Positions 26,212 to 35,839 of a stretch of DNA of 64,000 bases are shown here, one piece after another. Position numbers and translations under genes: made by a program. The stretch is from positions 156,498 to 220,497 of the forward strand of contig NZ_FNIT01000007.1 in assembly GCF_900104035.1 (NCBI RefSeq), given 5' to 3'. This DNA is from Aureimonas jatrophae. Lineage in GTDB: Bacteria > Pseudomonadota > Alphaproteobacteria > Rhizobiales > Rhizobiaceae. The notes under the pieces were generated by a model, which was not told the origin of the DNA, did not search any database, and saw nothing but the letters and a program-made list of their open reading frames with translations. Numbering within the stretch: the stretch's first letter is position 1; every line of letters starts with the position of its first letter.

Positions 26212-27441
26212 CGTCACCGTCGGCGGCAAGTGACGATCGGACCTTCGGCGCAACAGGAGCCCGACGGTGGTGAAGGCGAGGACCGCCCCGCACCCGAGGA
26301 GCGACGTGACCAGCAGACCGCCGGTGACGCCCATCCAGTCCGTCGCCAGGGCGAAGGCGAACGGCGCCGCCGAGCCGACGATCAGCCGAATGGACGTGAC
26401 GCGCCCCTGCAACGCGCCGTACCCCTCGGGGCCGAAGAGCGCGAGCGGCAGGGTGCCCCCAACGATGCTGTAGAGACCGTTTCCGAGGCCGAACAGAGCA
26501 GCGAAGACGGCGGCCCCAGCGGTGGATGGCGCGGTGGCCGCGAGGAGGACCAGGGAGACGGGCAGAAGGGCGGCGGAGATCACCGCAAGCGCCAGCGGGG
26601 ACAGGTCCCGCCCGAACACCATGAGGGTGAATCGGCCCGCGACCTGCGCCGGCCCGAACACCGCGCTGACCATCACGCCCGCGAGCCCCAGCCCAAGCGC
26701 TGAGATGATTGGCAGCATGTGGACCAGCACGGACGAGACCACGAGGCTCTGGAAGGCGAAGGCGACGCCCATCAGGAGGAAGGCCCGGGACCGAAGGGAC
26801 AGCGGCACGAGGCCCCTCGCGGGGACGACGCGGGCAACGGGTTCAGCCTCAGCCGCTGCGAGCGGCCGGGCCTCCGGCCGGCGGGCCAGCCATAAGTGGA
26901 TAGGCAGGCATACCGCAACGTTCATAGCCGCGAAGACGAGGTAGACCTCGCGCCACGCCATCGTCTCGTGCAGCCATGTCGTGAGGGGCCAGAACAGGGT
27001 CGAGGCGAACCCGGCGATCAAGGTGAGGTACAAGATGTTCCGCTGCGCCGTCCCCGGGTGACGCTGGACCAGCAGGGGGAAGGCCGCCCCGTACTGGACG
27101 AAGGTGGACGCGACCTCGATCGCGATGAGGGCGAGGACGAAGGCGGGGGCGTCCGGAGCGAGGGCGGCGGCGGCCAGCGCAACGGCGGCCGCGACGGACC
27201 CCGCGGCCATGACGCGACCGGCGCCGAAGCGGTCAAGCCAGCGCCCCGTCCAAGGCGCGACCAGCCCGCCCGTGAGCAGTGCGACGGTGAGGGCGCCGAA
27301 CACCCACTCGGTCGGCCACCCGATGTCTTGCGCCATCGCCGGGGCGAGAATGCCGAAGCTGTAGTAGAGGGTCCCGTAGCCGACGATCTGGCTGACCCCG
27401 AGGGCAGCGATGTCCGCCCAGGCGCCGCGCGCGTCCTTCAT
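26191..27441 (-). CDS. MFS transporter of the arsenic operon, ArsK-like
   Basis: A 416-residue major-facilitator protein with twelve predicted helices and the motif [13 protein letters not shown] after helix 2. It starts at ATG 27441, overlapping the arsB stop (ATGA). It is last in an arsR-arsC-arsH-arsB-MFS operon. Its place and general sequence fit ArsK, an MFS arsenite/antimonite efflux protein described in Agrobacterium, but identity was not checked. The C-terminal codons run into a dispersed repeat copy, so the tail may be non-native. The longer open frame upstream to 28677 is antiphase to arsB and not coding. Confidence 0.75.
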   Translation of the reverse strand: MKDARGAWADIAALGVSQIVGYGTLYYSFGILAPAMAQDIGWPTEWVFGALTVALLTGGLVAPWTGRWLDRFGAGRVMAAGSVAAAVALAAAALAPDAPAFVLALIAIEVASTFVQYGAAFPLLVQRHPGTAQRNILYLTLIAGFASTLFWPLTTWLHETMAWREVYLVFAAMNVAVCLPIHLWLARRPEARPLAAAEAEPVARVVPARGLVPLSLRSRAFLLMGVAFAFQSLVVSSVLVHMLPIISALGLGLAGVMVSAVFGPAQVAGRFTLMVFGRDLSPLALAVISAALLPVSLVLLAATAPSTAGAAVFAALFGLGNGLYSIVGGTLPLALFGPEGYGALQGRVTSIRLIVGSAAPFAFALATDWMGVTGGLLVTSLLGCGAVLAFTTVGLLLRRRSDRHLPPTVTNVRSNA

Positions 27442-28748
27442 GGGGACGACACGATCGGGAGCCACACCCAGAGGGCGACGAGCGTCGCCAGCAGCACGGG
27501 CGGCGTCAGGACGAGGCCGACCCGCATGTACTGCCCCCAGGTGATCCGCTGCCCCTTGCCCGAGAGGACGTGAAGCCACAGGAGGGTCGCGAGCGATCCG
27601 ATCGGCGTGAGCTTCGGGCCGAGGTCGTTCCCGACGACGTTGGCGTAGACCATGAGCTCGCGGGTGAGCGGCGCCACGTCCGCCCGGTCGATGGCGAGCG
27701 CCCCGACGAGGGTCGCGGGCATGTTGTTCATGACGGAGGCGAGCGCCGCCACGACGAATCCCGTGCCGACGGTGGCGATAAACGTCCCTTGCTCGCCAAG
27801 CCAGCGCAGGACACCCGCCGCGATGTCGGTCAGACCGGCGTTCCCGAGGCCGTAGACGACGAGGTACATGCCGATCGAGAAGAGGACGATCTGCCATGGC
27901 GCGCCGCGCAGGACCTTGGCCAAGTCGACCACCGCACCGCGTCCGCCGGAGAGCCATCGTCCCGCGACCGCCATGAGCACGAGGGCGGCGGCGCTGGTGA
28001 CGAAGGCAATCGGCACGCCGAGCGGCCCCGTCACGAAGTAGGCGACGAGCAGGAGCCCGAGGAGCGGGAACGCGGCGTGGAAGACTGCCGGATCGCGGAT
28101 CGCGCTGCCGGGAGCCTCGAGCCGTCCGATGTCGTAGGTCGCCGGGATGTCCTTCCGGAAGTAGGCCCATAGGACGAGGAGCGTCGCGGCCAGCGAGACG
28201 AGGTTTACCGGCGCCATGACCGCGGCGTAGCGGCCGAAGGACACGTCGAAGAAGTTCGCGGTGACGATGTTCACGAGGTTCGACACCACGAGCGGCAGGC
28301 TGGTCGTGTCGGCGACGAACCCGCAGGCTACGACGAAGGCGAGCGCCCCGGCCGGCGGGAAGTCGAGGCGCAGGAGGATGGCGAGCACGATCGGGGTGAG
28401 GAGCAGCGCGGCCCCGTCGTTGGCGAAGACGGCGGCGATGGCGGCACCGAGCACGACGACGAGCGGGAACAGCCGCCGCCCGTTGCCCCCGCCCCAGCGG
28501 GCGACGTGGAGTGCGGCCCAGGCGAAGAACCCGGCCTCGTCGAGGACCAGCGAGATGACGATCAGCGCGACGAAGGTGAACGTCGCGTCCCAGACGATCT
28601 CCCAGACCAACCCGACATCGCCCCAGCCGACGACGCCGCTCGCCAGGGCGACTGCGGCGCCGGCCAGCGCCGACCATCCGATGCCGAGGCCCCGGGGCTG
28701 CCAGATGACGAGGACGAGGGTGGCGACGAAGATCGCGAGGGCGAGCAT
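27438..28748 (-). CDS. arsB: Arsenite efflux membrane protein ArsB
   Basis: A 436-residue ion-transporter-superfamily protein with about twelve helices. Typical segments are [54 protein letters not shown] and [20 protein letters not shown]. ArsB exports arsenite and antimonite by proton antiport. No ArsA ATPase gene is nearby, so it should work alone. It lies in the ars operon between arsH and the MFS gene. Confidence 0.95.
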   Translation of the reverse strand: MLALAIFVATLVLVIWQPRGLGIGWSALAGAAVALASGVVGWGDVGLVWEIVWDATFTFVALIVISLVLDEAGFFAWAALHVARWGGGNGRRLFPLVVVLGAAIAAVFANDGAALLLTPIVLAILLRLDFPPAGALAFVVACGFVADTTSLPLVVSNLVNIVTANFFDVSFGRYAAVMAPVNLVSLAATLLVLWAYFRKDIPATYDIGRLEAPGSAIRDPAVFHAAFPLLGLLLVAYFVTGPLGVPIAFVTSAAALVLMAVAGRWLSGGRGAVVDLAKVLRGAPWQIVLFSIGMYLVVYGLGNAGLTDIAAGVLRWLGEQGTFIATVGTGFVVAALASVMNNMPATLVGALAIDRADVAPLTRELMVYANVVGNDLGPKLTPIGSLATLLWLHVLSGKGQRITWGQYMRVGLVLTPPVLLATLVALWVWLPIVSSP

Positions 28749-28770
28749 GGACGGTCCGGGGACAGGAGGA

Positions 28771-29496
28771 TCAGAGGGTGCGCTGGTTCACGCGCTCGGA
28801 TAGCTTCTCCGCGCTCTCGACGCGCTCGGAGTAGCGGTCCGTGAGGTAGTCCGACCGTCCGCGCACCAGCCAAGTGAACTTCACCAGTTCTTCGCAGACG
28901 TCGACGACGCGCTGGTAGAGGGCGGACGGCTTCATGCGTCCCGCCTCATCGAACTCGAGGAACGCCTTCGGGACCGACGACTGGTTGGGGATCGTCACCA
29001 TGCGCATCCAGCGGCCGAGGATGCGCATCTGGTTCACGGCGTTGAAGGACTGCGAGCCGCCCGATACCTCCATGACGGCCAGCGTCTTGCCCTGCGTCGG
29101 ACGCTTGGCGCCGAGCGCCAGGGGTATCCAGTCGATCTGCGCCTTCATGATCCCGGTCATCGCGCCATGCCGCTCCGGGCTGACCCAGACCATGCCCTCG
29201 GACCAGTCGGCGAGGTCGCGCAGTTCCGCGACCTTCGGATGGTCGGGCTCCGCCCCGTCGGGGAGCGGCAGGCCGCGGGGGTCGAAGGTGCGCACGTCGC
29301 AGCCGAACCAGCTCAGCAGGCGGCCGGCCTCCTCGGACAGGAGGCGGGAGTAGGACCGCTCACGGATCGAGCCGTAGAGGACAAGGATGCGCGGCGGATG
29401 CGTCGGGGCACCCGGGCCGACCAGCGCATCGACGTCGATCGGGCGAAGCTGGTCGAGGTCGATGCTCGGCAGGTCGATGGCGCCGGTATCCGTCAC
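28771..29496 (-). CDS. arsH: Arsenical resistance protein ArsH (NADPH-dependent FMN oxidoreductase)
   Basis: A 241-residue flavodoxin-fold protein with the FMN phosphate loop [12 protein letters not shown] and the conserved [18 protein letters not shown]. ArsH oxidises trivalent organoarsenicals to less toxic pentavalent forms. The start is GTG 29496, overlapping the arsC stop (GTGA), with GGAG 7 bases upstream. The length and N-terminal extension are normal for proteobacterial ArsH. Confidence 0.95.
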   Translation of the reverse strand: MTDTGAIDLPSIDLDQLRPIDVDALVGPGAPTHPPRILVLYGSIRERSYSRLLSEEAGRLLSWFGCDVRTFDPRGLPLPDGAEPDHPKVAELRDLADWSEGMVWVSPERHGAMTGIMKAQIDWIPLALGAKRPTQGKTLAVMEVSGGSQSFNAVNQMRILGRWMRMVTIPNQSSVPKAFLEFDEAGRMKPSALYQRVVDVCEELVKFTWLVRGRSDYLTDRYSERVESAEKLSERVNQRTL

Positions 29497-29906
29497 GCTG
29501 CCGCTCCGGATGGGGCCACGACCTCCCCGTCCTCCTTCGTGAAGGTGGCGACGGGGTTGGAAAGGAGCGACAGCACCTTCTCCGACGGGCGGCAGAGCGC
29601 GGCGGCCTTGCCGGTCACGACGATCGGACGGTTGATCAGGATCGGGTGCTCGATCATCGCGGCCAAAAGTTCTTCGTCCGTCAGCTCCGTGTCGGCGAGG
29701 CCAAGCTCGGCATAGGGCGTCCCCTTCTCCCGCAGGATGTCCCGCGGCTTCAGGCCCATCATGTCGAGGAGTTCGGCGAGGACCTCGCGGCTCGGCGGGT
29801 CCTTCAGGTACTCGATCACCTGCGGATCCTCGCCGGACTGCCGGATCATCTCCAGCGTGTTGCGCGACGTGCCGCAGGCGGGGTTGTGGTAGATGGTGAC
29901 GGTCAC
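29493..29906 (-). CDS. arsC: Arsenate reductase, glutaredoxin-dependent
   Basis: A 137-residue ArsC of the E. coli R773 type: the catalytic Cys11 in [11 protein letters not shown], the middle Arg ([12 protein letters not shown] region), and NRPIVV and RPSEKVL. It reduces arsenate to arsenite, which ArsB and the MFS protein then export. It starts at GTG 29906, overlapping the arsR stop (GTGA). The frame is open upstream, but that part is arsR read in another frame. Confidence 0.95.
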   Translation of the reverse strand: MTVTIYHNPACGTSRNTLEMIRQSGEDPQVIEYLKDPPSREVLAELLDMMGLKPRDILREKGTPYAELGLADTELTDEELLAAMIEHPILINRPIVVTGKAAALCRPSEKVLSLLSNPVATFTKEDGEVVAPSGAAA

Positions 29907-30256
29907 GAGCAGATCTCCGACGAGCAGGACGGGGCGAGAAGGTCGGCGCCGAGGCTCCCGCAAATCTCCGGGTTCCCCGAACAGCAGTCCTCGGTCAGGA
30001 AGGCGAGGAGCTGGCGCATGTCGTCGTAGCTCGCCGCGTAAAGGATGCGGCGGCCGTCGCGCCACGAGCGCAGGAGCTTGGCGCGCTCCAGCGTGGCGAG
30101 GTGGAAGCTCATCCGCGTCGGCGGGATGGATAGCGCCTCGGCGATCTCTCCGGACGGCATTCCGTTCGGGCCGGCCCGGACGAGCATCCGGAAGGCCGCG
30201 AGACGGTCGGCATGGGCAAGGGCGGACAGGGCCGCAACGGCTGTGGCGTCGTTCAT
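29903..30256 (-). CDS. arsR: ArsR-family arsenic-sensing repressor
   Basis: A 117-residue winged-helix repressor. The HTH lies at about residues 34-62 ([20 protein letters not shown]), followed by the wing (WRDGRRILY). Five C-terminal cysteines (91, 92, 99, 111, 116) could form an As(III) site of the C-terminal type seen in some alphaproteobacterial ArsR proteins, rather than the CVC site in the R773 helix. First gene of the operon, with a putative operator directly upstream. Confidence 0.93.
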   Translation of the reverse strand: MNDATAVAALSALAHADRLAAFRMLVRAGPNGMPSGEIAEALSIPPTRMSFHLATLERAKLLRSWRDGRRILYAASYDDMRQLLAFLTEDCCSGNPEICGSLGADLLAPSCSSEICS

Positions 30257-30262
30257 CCCTGC

Positions 30263-30291
30263 GATATTGCAAACATCGTTGTAGTGTTCAA
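30263..30291 (-). promoter_or_regulatory. Putative ars operon promoter with ArsR operator
   Basis: TTGAAC (30291-30286) and AATATC (30268-30263) with a 17-base spacer, 7 bases before the arsR start codon. An imperfect palindrome (30266-30285, 12 of 20 positions symmetrical) fills the spacer and reaches the -10. The -10 match is only 3 of 6. Confidence 0.4.
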
Positions 30292-30343
30292 GGGTGTTGG
30301 GCCATATCTGCTATCGGGAGGGATGCCGGCAACGATGGATGTT

Positions 30344-30390
30344 TTGGAAGGGTCGATGGCGGGCAGACCGCTTCCGGGCGTCCGCTTTCG
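30344..30390 (+). repeat. Dispersed intergenic repeat, copy 4
   Basis: Full-length core and right arm: TTGGAAGGGTCGATGGCGG, then GACCGCTTCCGGGCGTCCGC. About 40 of 46 positions match copy 5 at 34714. Confidence 0.7.
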
Positions 30391-30626
30391 TGGAGCTGAT
30401 CGGCGAGACCGGGTGGTTTCCTGCTAGTCCGCTTTGGAACGCGGTCCAGTCGAAGCGGACGTTGGCCACGGATTGAACACGTGGGCTTGGCCCCGCCCGG
30501 AAGCAGGCGTGCCGAACCCTTGCCGCTGACCACACTGCTCGCTTGAATACGGAGCGTCGACGAAGCAAAGGTCGTACGAGATCAACTGTCCGCGAGCGAT
30601 CAAGCTGCGACTTTGGACGCCTGGAA

Positions 30627-33600
30627 ATGAGACGCGACGAACCCGCCTACAGTCCGGCCCGCGACCGGCAGATCATCCAGAGCATCACCGAGTTCGCAAT
30701 CATCGCTACAGATCGCGAGGGCATCGTCACCGATTGGAACGCGGGTGCCGAGCAGATCCTTGGATGGTCGGCCCGGGAGATGGTTGGACGCACTGCGGAA
30801 CTCTTCTTCACGCCTGAGGATCGCAAGGGCGGACGCGCGTTCAAGGAGATGACCATCGCGCTGGAAACGGGGCGTGCCCTCGACGAACGCTGGCATCTCA
30901 AGAGTGATGGAAGCCGCTTCTGGGCCAGTGGCGAGATGATGCCGCTTCGCGATGATGATGATCGGCACATCGGCTTCGTGAAGGTTCTGCGAGACCGGAC
31001 AGACTATGCCGTCGCACAACGGGCGCGCCGCGATGACCAGGAGCAGCTCGAGGCGATCTTCTCGCAGTCGCCGTCCTTCATGGCCCTTCTGCGTGGGCCA
31101 GAGCATCGGTTCGAACGCGCCAATCCGGGCTACGTGAAGCTTGTCGGCGGGCGTGACGTCGTGGGACGAACGGTTGCTGAGGCATTGCCCGAGGCGGTGG
31201 CACAGGGATTCATCGACCTCTTGGACGATGTGTACCGACGCGGCCAGCCTCACCACGCGACGGAGACGCCGATCACGCTCCAAGCCAGCCCCGACGTCCC
31301 GGCCGAGCACCTCTTTCTCGACTTCGTTTACCAGCCGATCCGCGACGCGGACGGGTCGGTCGTCGGTATCTTCGTGGAAGGCGTCGACGTCACCGAACGG
31401 GTTGCCGGTGCCCGCCGTCTCCGGGAGGCCGAGGACAGGTATCGGGCGCTTGCCGAGAACGTTGACGTCGGCATGTGCGTCATCGAGATGAAGTTCGATG
31501 GGGACGGGAAGGCGGTCGACTATCGTATCGTCGACGGCAACCCCGCCTATGAGCGGCACACAGGGCTCTATGGCTCAGTGGGCAAATGGGTCAGCGAGAT
31601 CGCACCCGGTCTCGAACGGCACTGGTTCGACACTTACGGCCACGTCGCTTTGACCGGTGAACCCGCTCGTTTCGAGCTGGGAGCGACGGGGCTCGGCAAC
31701 CGGATGTTCGAGGTCGAGGCGCACCGTGTCGGCGACCCGGACCGTCACCATGTCGCGATCTTGTTCACGGATGTGACGGATCGCCGCCGAGCCGTCACAG
31801 ATCTGGCCAACAGCGAGCGCAAGTGGCGCAGCCTGTTCGAGAACCTTCATGAAGGCTTCATCCTCGGGCGCGTCCTGCGCGACGCGGAAGGGCGGGTCAC
31901 GGACTGGCGCTACGAGGAGGTCAACCGGGCCTGGGGCGAACTCGTCGGTATCCCGTCCACGGACGCGGCCGGCCGCACGATCCGCCAAGTCTTTCCCGGC
32001 ATCGAGGACGCGTGGGTGAACGAGTTCGCCGACGTCGTCGAGACCGGCGAGACGATCCGCTTCACACGCCAGGTCGGCACGCTCGGTCGTTGGTACGACG
32101 GTGTGTGCCATGCGATCGGGGACGACCGGTTCACCGTCATCTTCCTCGATGTCACGGACCGCATCCAGGCCGAAGCGCGGCGGGAGGCGATCGCCGAGCT
32201 GGCCCTGGCCTTGTCTGACCTCACTGCGCCCAACGACATGGCGGCAACGGCTGCCCGCATCATCGGCCAGACCCTAGGCGTGGGTCGCGTCGGCTACGGC
32301 ACGGTTGCTGGTGACGGCGAGACCTTCACCGTTCCCAGCGACTGGACGGCGGAGGGCTATCCGAGTCTGGCCGGCGTGTACCGCATGGACGACTACGGCG
32401 GCTACGCCGAGGACCTGCGACAGGGCCGCACCGTCGTCATCCCCGACATCTGGATGGATCCGCGCACGGCGGGGGACATCGGTCCCTTGGAACGCGTCTG
32501 CGTCCGGTCGCTCGTGAACCTTCCGATCGTCGAGAACGGGCGCACGGTGGCCGTTCTCTACGTCAACGATGACGAGGTCCGCGACTGGCGTCCCGAAAAG
32601 TTGGCGTTCATCGCGGACGCGGCGGACCGCATGCGCAACGCCGTCGAGCGGCGGCGCGCCGAGGAGGAACTGCGTGACAGCGAGAGCTTCCTGCGCAGCG
32701 TCCTGACCTCGTCGAGCGACTGCATCAAGGTGCTGGACCTCGACGGCAACCTCGTCTTCATGAGCGAGGGGGGCATGAAGGTCATGGAGGTGTCGGACTT
32801 CAACGACATCGCGGGCTGCCCCTGGCCGGACTTCTACACCGCCGACGACAGCCTGGCCGCACGCGAGGCCCTCGTCTCGGCGCGAGCCGGTGTGTCCGCC
32901 AGCTTCCAGGGCTACGCCGACACCCTGAAGGGCAACCACCTCTACTGGGACGTCCAGGTGTCGCCGATCTTCGGGGCGAACGGGAAGCCCGAGCGCATCC
33001 TGTCTGTGTCGCGGGACATCTCGGCGCTCAAGGCATCAGAAGAGGCGCGTGCCGTCCTGAACGCCGAGCTGGCGCACCGCATGAAGAACACGCTTGCCAT
33101 GGTGCAGGCGATCACCACGCAGACCCTGCGCCAAGCGCGCACGATGGACGAGGGCCGCACAGCGGTCGCGCAGCGTCTGTCGGCGCTGGGCCGGGCGCAG
33201 GACATTCTCACGAGGACGAACTTCACCTCGGCCGACGTCGGCGAGGTCGTGTCCGCTGCGATCGCGCCCCATCACCTCACGCCAGACCGCATCACTTGGG
33301 AAGGACCTCGCTTCGCACTGACCTCGCAGCAGGCGCTCGGCCTCAGCCTTGCGGTCCACGAACTGGCGACCAACGCGGCCAAGTACGGTGCCCTGTCGAA
33401 CGAGACGGGTCGGGTCGCCATGTCATGGGACGTCGTGGACGGCACGTTTTGCTTTCGCTGGATCGAAACCGGTGGCCCCGCAGTTGTCGCACCTGACAGG
33501 CGCGGCTTCGGCTCTAGGTTGATCGAGCGGATCGTCGGTTCGTACTTCGACGGCGAGGGTCATATCGAGTTCGATCCGTCCGGTGTCAGGTTCACGTTGA

Positions 33601-33635
33601 CAGGGGCGGCCCACGGCACCCCGGTCGCAGCGTAA
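30627..33635 (+). CDS. HWE-family sensor histidine kinase with multiple PAS domains and a GAF domain
   Basis: A 1002-residue cytosolic kinase with no membrane helix. In order: PAS (about 15-135), PAS (145-265), PAS-like (270-395), PAS (400-515), GAF (about 525-680), PAS (690-800), then an HWE kinase core with phospho-His in LAHRMKNTLAMVQ (about residue 816), N box HELATNAAKYGALS, and the family's WxE-type end (FRWIETGG). ATG 30627 was chosen; TTG 30543 gives a longer version. Such kinases sense light, redox state or ligands through PAS-bound cofactors, and no cofactor residue was proven here. A receiver gene follows after 17 bases, probably its partner. Confidence 0.9.
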   Translation: MRRDEPAYSPARDRQIIQSITEFAIIATDREGIVTDWNAGAEQILGWSAREMVGRTAELFFTPEDRKGGRAFKEMTIALETGRALDERWHLKSDGSRFWASGEMMPLRDDDDRHIGFVKVLRDRTDYAVAQRARRDDQEQLEAIFSQSPSFMALLRGPEHRFERANPGYVKLVGGRDVVGRTVAEALPEAVAQGFIDLLDDVYRRGQPHHATETPITLQASPDVPAEHLFLDFVYQPIRDADGSVVGIFVEGVDVTERVAGARRLREAEDRYRALAENVDVGMCVIEMKFDGDGKAVDYRIVDGNPAYERHTGLYGSVGKWVSEIAPGLERHWFDTYGHVALTGEPARFELGATGLGNRMFEVEAHRVGDPDRHHVAILFTDVTDRRRAVTDLANSERKWRSLFENLHEGFILGRVLRDAEGRVTDWRYEEVNRAWGELVGIPSTDAAGRTIRQVFPGIEDAWVNEFADVVETGETIRFTRQVGTLGRWYDGVCHAIGDDRFTVIFLDVTDRIQAEARREAIAELALALSDLTAPNDMAATAARIIGQTLGVGRVGYGTVAGDGETFTVPSDWTAEGYPSLAGVYRMDDYGGYAEDLRQGRTVVIPDIWMDPRTAGDIGPLERVCVRSLVNLPIVENGRTVAVLYVNDDEVRDWRPEKLAFIADAADRMRNAVERRRAEEELRDSESFLRSVLTSSSDCIKVLDLDGNLVFMSEGGMKVMEVSDFNDIAGCPWPDFYTADDSLAAREALVSARAGVSASFQGYADTLKGNHLYWDVQVSPIFGANGKPERILSVSRDISALKASEEARAVLNAELAHRMKNTLAMVQAITTQTLRQARTMDEGRTAVAQRLSALGRAQDILTRTNFTSADVGEVVSAAIAPHHLTPDRITWEGPRFALTSQQALGLSLAVHELATNAAKYGALSNETGRVAMSWDVVDGTFCFRWIETGGPAVVAPDRRGFGSRLIERIVGSYFDGEGHIEFDPSGVRFTLTGAAHGTPVAA

Positions 33636-33652
33636 GGGTCGCGTCGCGCCGC

Positions 33653-34042
33653 ATGGGACAGTCCTTCGATCCCGCACGATATGCGGTCCTTGTCGTGGAA
33701 GACGACGCGCTTGTGCGCACGGAGGCCGTGGACCTGTGCTTTGAGGCGGGCTTCACGGTCTACGAAGCCAAGAACGCGGCCCAAGCGATCCGGCAGCTCG
33801 AACGGCACTCGGAGATCCGCGTCCTGTTCACCGACGTCGAGATGGGGGGCTCGATGGACGGGCTGAAACTGGCGCGTGCCGTGCGCGACCGTTGGCCGCC
33901 GGTCGCCATTCTCGTCACCTCCGGACGAGTGCAGGTGACCAAGGAGCAGATGCCCGAGAACGGGCTGTTCTTCGCCAAGCCCTACCCGCCGGACGACATC
34001 TTGCGGGCGCTGAACGACATCTCGGCTCAGATCCAGAGCTGA
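33653..34042 (+). CDS. Stand-alone response-regulator receiver
   Basis: A 129-residue single CheY-like domain with EDD near residue 17, phospho-acceptor Asp61 (LFTDVEMGG), and Lys in FFAKPYPP. There is no output domain. It lies 17 bp after the HWE kinase gene on the same strand, so it probably takes phosphate from it or acts as a phosphate sink. ATG 33653 has a weak ribosome site, which suggests translational coupling. Confidence 0.9.
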   Translation: MGQSFDPARYAVLVVEDDALVRTEAVDLCFEAGFTVYEAKNAAQAIRQLERHSEIRVLFTDVEMGGSMDGLKLARAVRDRWPPVAILVTSGRVQVTKEQMPENGLFFAKPYPPDDILRALNDISAQIQS

Positions 34043-34106
34043 GGACGCACGGCACGCCTGGACGTTCAGCGCTCCTGACGTCCCAGGCTTCCCTGAAGCG
34101 CATCAC

Positions 34107-34487
34107 TCAGGCGTCCTGTGGCTGCGCCGCAATCCGCTCCAGCGCTTCGATGATCTGCGCCTCCATGAAGGGTTTGCCGATGAACCCGAGCGGCTTCCAT
34201 GCGAGCCCCATCGCCTGAACCTCCTCTTCCAGGCGCCCGCTCACAAACAGCGAGGCCACACCGTGCTCCTCCCGGAGCCGCCGCGCCGTTTCGACGCCGT
34301 TCGGCCCGTCCAGGAGGTCGACGTCCATGATGGCGAGGTCGAACGGGACCGAACGCCTTGCGAGATCCAGGGCCGCGCTGGAACTGGCGGCTGTTCCGAC
34401 GACCTCGTGACCGGCGTCCTCAAGGATACCCTCGAGATGGAGGGCGATCAGGACTTCGTCCTCGACGATCAGAACCCGCAACGCCAT
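34107..34487 (-). CDS. Stand-alone response-regulator receiver, convergent to the kinase unit
   Basis: A 126-residue CheY-like domain with EDE at 9-11, phospho-acceptor Asp55 (IMDVDLLDG), and Lys in FIGKPF. ATG 34487 has GGAG 6 bases upstream and is preferred over 34502. It faces the HWE kinase operon end to end. HWE kinases often partner single receivers, so a link is plausible but not shown. Confidence 0.9.
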   Translation of the reverse strand: MALRVLIVEDEVLIALHLEGILEDAGHEVVGTAASSSAALDLARRSVPFDLAIMDVDLLDGPNGVETARRLREEHGVASLFVSGRLEEEVQAMGLAWKPLGFIGKPFMEAQIIEALERIAAQPQDA

Positions 34488-34673
34488 GAAAGTCTCCAAC
34501 ACAGATCGGCAGGCGAACCGGATCGGAAGGCGGCTGGTTCCGGTCCGATCGGTAGCTCGTGGAAGAACGACCGATCGGACCGCGTAGGTGGCAACGCAAG
34601 AGGAGCTGACTGGTCCATGTGACCGAGCAAGCGGATGAGCTGTTCCTAGGTGGGGATGAAGTCAGATGTCGGA

Positions 34674-34759
34674 ATGTCCGCTCTTGGGAAGGCGTTCGAC
34701 AACCTGGAATGTCTTGGAAGGGTCGAAAGCGGCTGGACCGCTTCCGAGCGTCCGCTTCG
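34674..34759 (+). repeat. Dispersed intergenic repeat, copy 5 (most complete)
   Basis: Left ATGTCCGCTCTTGGGAAG (34674-34691), core TTGGAAGGGTCGAAAGCGG (34714-34732), right GACCGCTTCCGAGCGTCCGC. GAAAGCGG and CCGCTTCC can pair as a stem around CTGGA. Confidence 0.7.
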
Positions 34760-34830
34760 TCCATACCGATCGGCGCGACCGGGTCGGTAGCGGATGGACC
34801 GGTCCCGGTCGTCAGCGATCGGGCATCTCG

Positions 34831-35058
34831 TCAACCCAACTCGTCCGCGAAGTACGCCTCCAACGCCAGATACGAGGCATTCAACTTCAAGGCGTGATCA
34901 GGATCGTCTTGGACAAGCATCCAAGCTCCCTCGAAGCAGATCAACCATTCTCCGACATCGAAGAAGTGCTGCATTCGAGCGGTCGTCAGTCCCAGTTCGC
35001 GCATGTTTTGCATGACCGCTTGAAGCTCGGTGATCACTTCGCGGTCGGTTTTGATCAT
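34831..35058 (-). CDS. Small hypothetical protein (75 aa)
   Basis: A 75-residue soluble, mostly helical protein starting at ATG 35058, rich in Leu and Met with a single Cys near the middle (EWLICFEGAW). The frame is open further upstream, but the extra Arg-rich residues are encoded by a repeat copy. No family is recognised. The composition (many Glu, Ala and Tyr in helices) is protein-like. Confidence 0.6.
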   Translation of the reverse strand: MIKTDREVITELQAVMQNMRELGLTTARMQHFFDVGEWLICFEGAWMLVQDDPDHALKLNASYLALEAYFADELG

Positions 35059-35120
35059 GGTCCCATTCTGGCTGACGGAGTTCAGTCGCGAACACACGGT
35101 TTTGCTTCGCCCCGAACGGT

Positions 35121-35190
35121 GTGTCCGCTTCCGGGGAACCCTAAGCCGGGAGACTGTGGCTCGAAAGGGTCGAAAGCGGACCAACCCATT
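35121..35190 (+). repeat. Dispersed intergenic repeat, copy 6
   Basis: GTGTCCGCTTCCGGGG (35121-35136) and GAAAGGGTCGAAAGCGG (35163-35179). Confidence 0.6.
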
Positions 35191-35249
35191 TAGGAGGCAA
35201 CTCCCGGAAACCGATCGCCTTACGGAAGGACGCGCGCCGCCGTGCGCAC

Positions 35250-35708
35250 TCAGACGCCCACCTTCGCATTGGCGGAAACGGCATGGACCGCCAGAGGGGT
35301 AGCCACGTCTGGCAGGATCTGGTCGAGGGTGATCTCACCGAAACGCCGGGAGAACAGGGCCGTCGCATCGGTCATCGTCGTTTCCATCACGGCATTGACG
35401 CCTCGCTCGACAAGACAGTCAGGGTGGCGACTGCGGTTGCCGAAGGCGAACAGCGTCGGGCGTCCGAGGGCCTCGTAGACCGCCAGGAGGGTGATCTCGC
35501 GAAGCGGCCTCGACAGGCGCCAGCCGCCGCCATGCCCTTTGCCGGAAGCCACGATCCCGGCTTGCCGCAGCCCCGCCATCGTGCGCCGGAACACGGCCGG
35601 GTTGGTGCCCATGCTCTGCGCCAGGACCTCCGACGTCAGCGGCGTGTCCGTCTGCGACATGTGCAGCAGCACGTGCAGGACGTCGGACAAGCGGGTGTCT
35701 CTTTGCAC
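35250..35708 (-). CDS. Rrf2-family transcriptional regulator
   Basis: A 152-residue regulator with an N-terminal winged helix (TSEVLAQSMGTNPAVFRRTM, then the wing GKGHGGGWRLSRPL). Only one Cys is present (DCLVER), so the three-Cys iron-sulfur site of IscR/NsrR is missing; it may sense through a single thiol or another ligand. GTG 35708 has GAGG 7 bases upstream. It is divergent from the thioredoxin-reductase-like gene and probably represses it through the perfect palindrome between them. Confidence 0.9.
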   Translation of the reverse strand: MQRDTRLSDVLHVLLHMSQTDTPLTSEVLAQSMGTNPAVFRRTMAGLRQAGIVASGKGHGGGWRLSRPLREITLLAVYEALGRPTLFAFGNRSRHPDCLVERGVNAVMETTMTDATALFSRRFGEITLDQILPDVATPLAVHAVSANAKVGV

Positions 35709-35785
35709 GGCAGATCCTCGTTCAGTCGCGGTTGGCTGACCCCCGCTTAGTATGGCGAGGCGGGTTGACGGGTACAGAGGTCATT

Positions 35786-35806
35786 ATGTAGCTTTTGATG
35801 CTACAT
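35786..35806. promoter_or_regulatory. Perfect palindrome, likely Rrf2 operator
   Basis: ATGTAGC and GCTACAT arms around TTTTGAT, 21 bp in all, in the divergent region between the Rrf2 gene and the flavoprotein gene. The AT-flanked dyad is of the size bound by Rrf2-family dimers. Confidence 0.65.
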
Positions 35807-35839
35807 GAAGCGACGTCAATCGCCAGGAGTGACCCCATC

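Noticed and set aside
26191..28677. 828-codon frame over the MFS and arsB genes
   Set aside because: The upstream half is Arg/Ala-rich shadow of arsB; the MFS protein starts at 27441.
24346..35190. CRISPR array
   Set aside because: The repeated units are kilobases apart and diverged, without regular spacers or cas genes.
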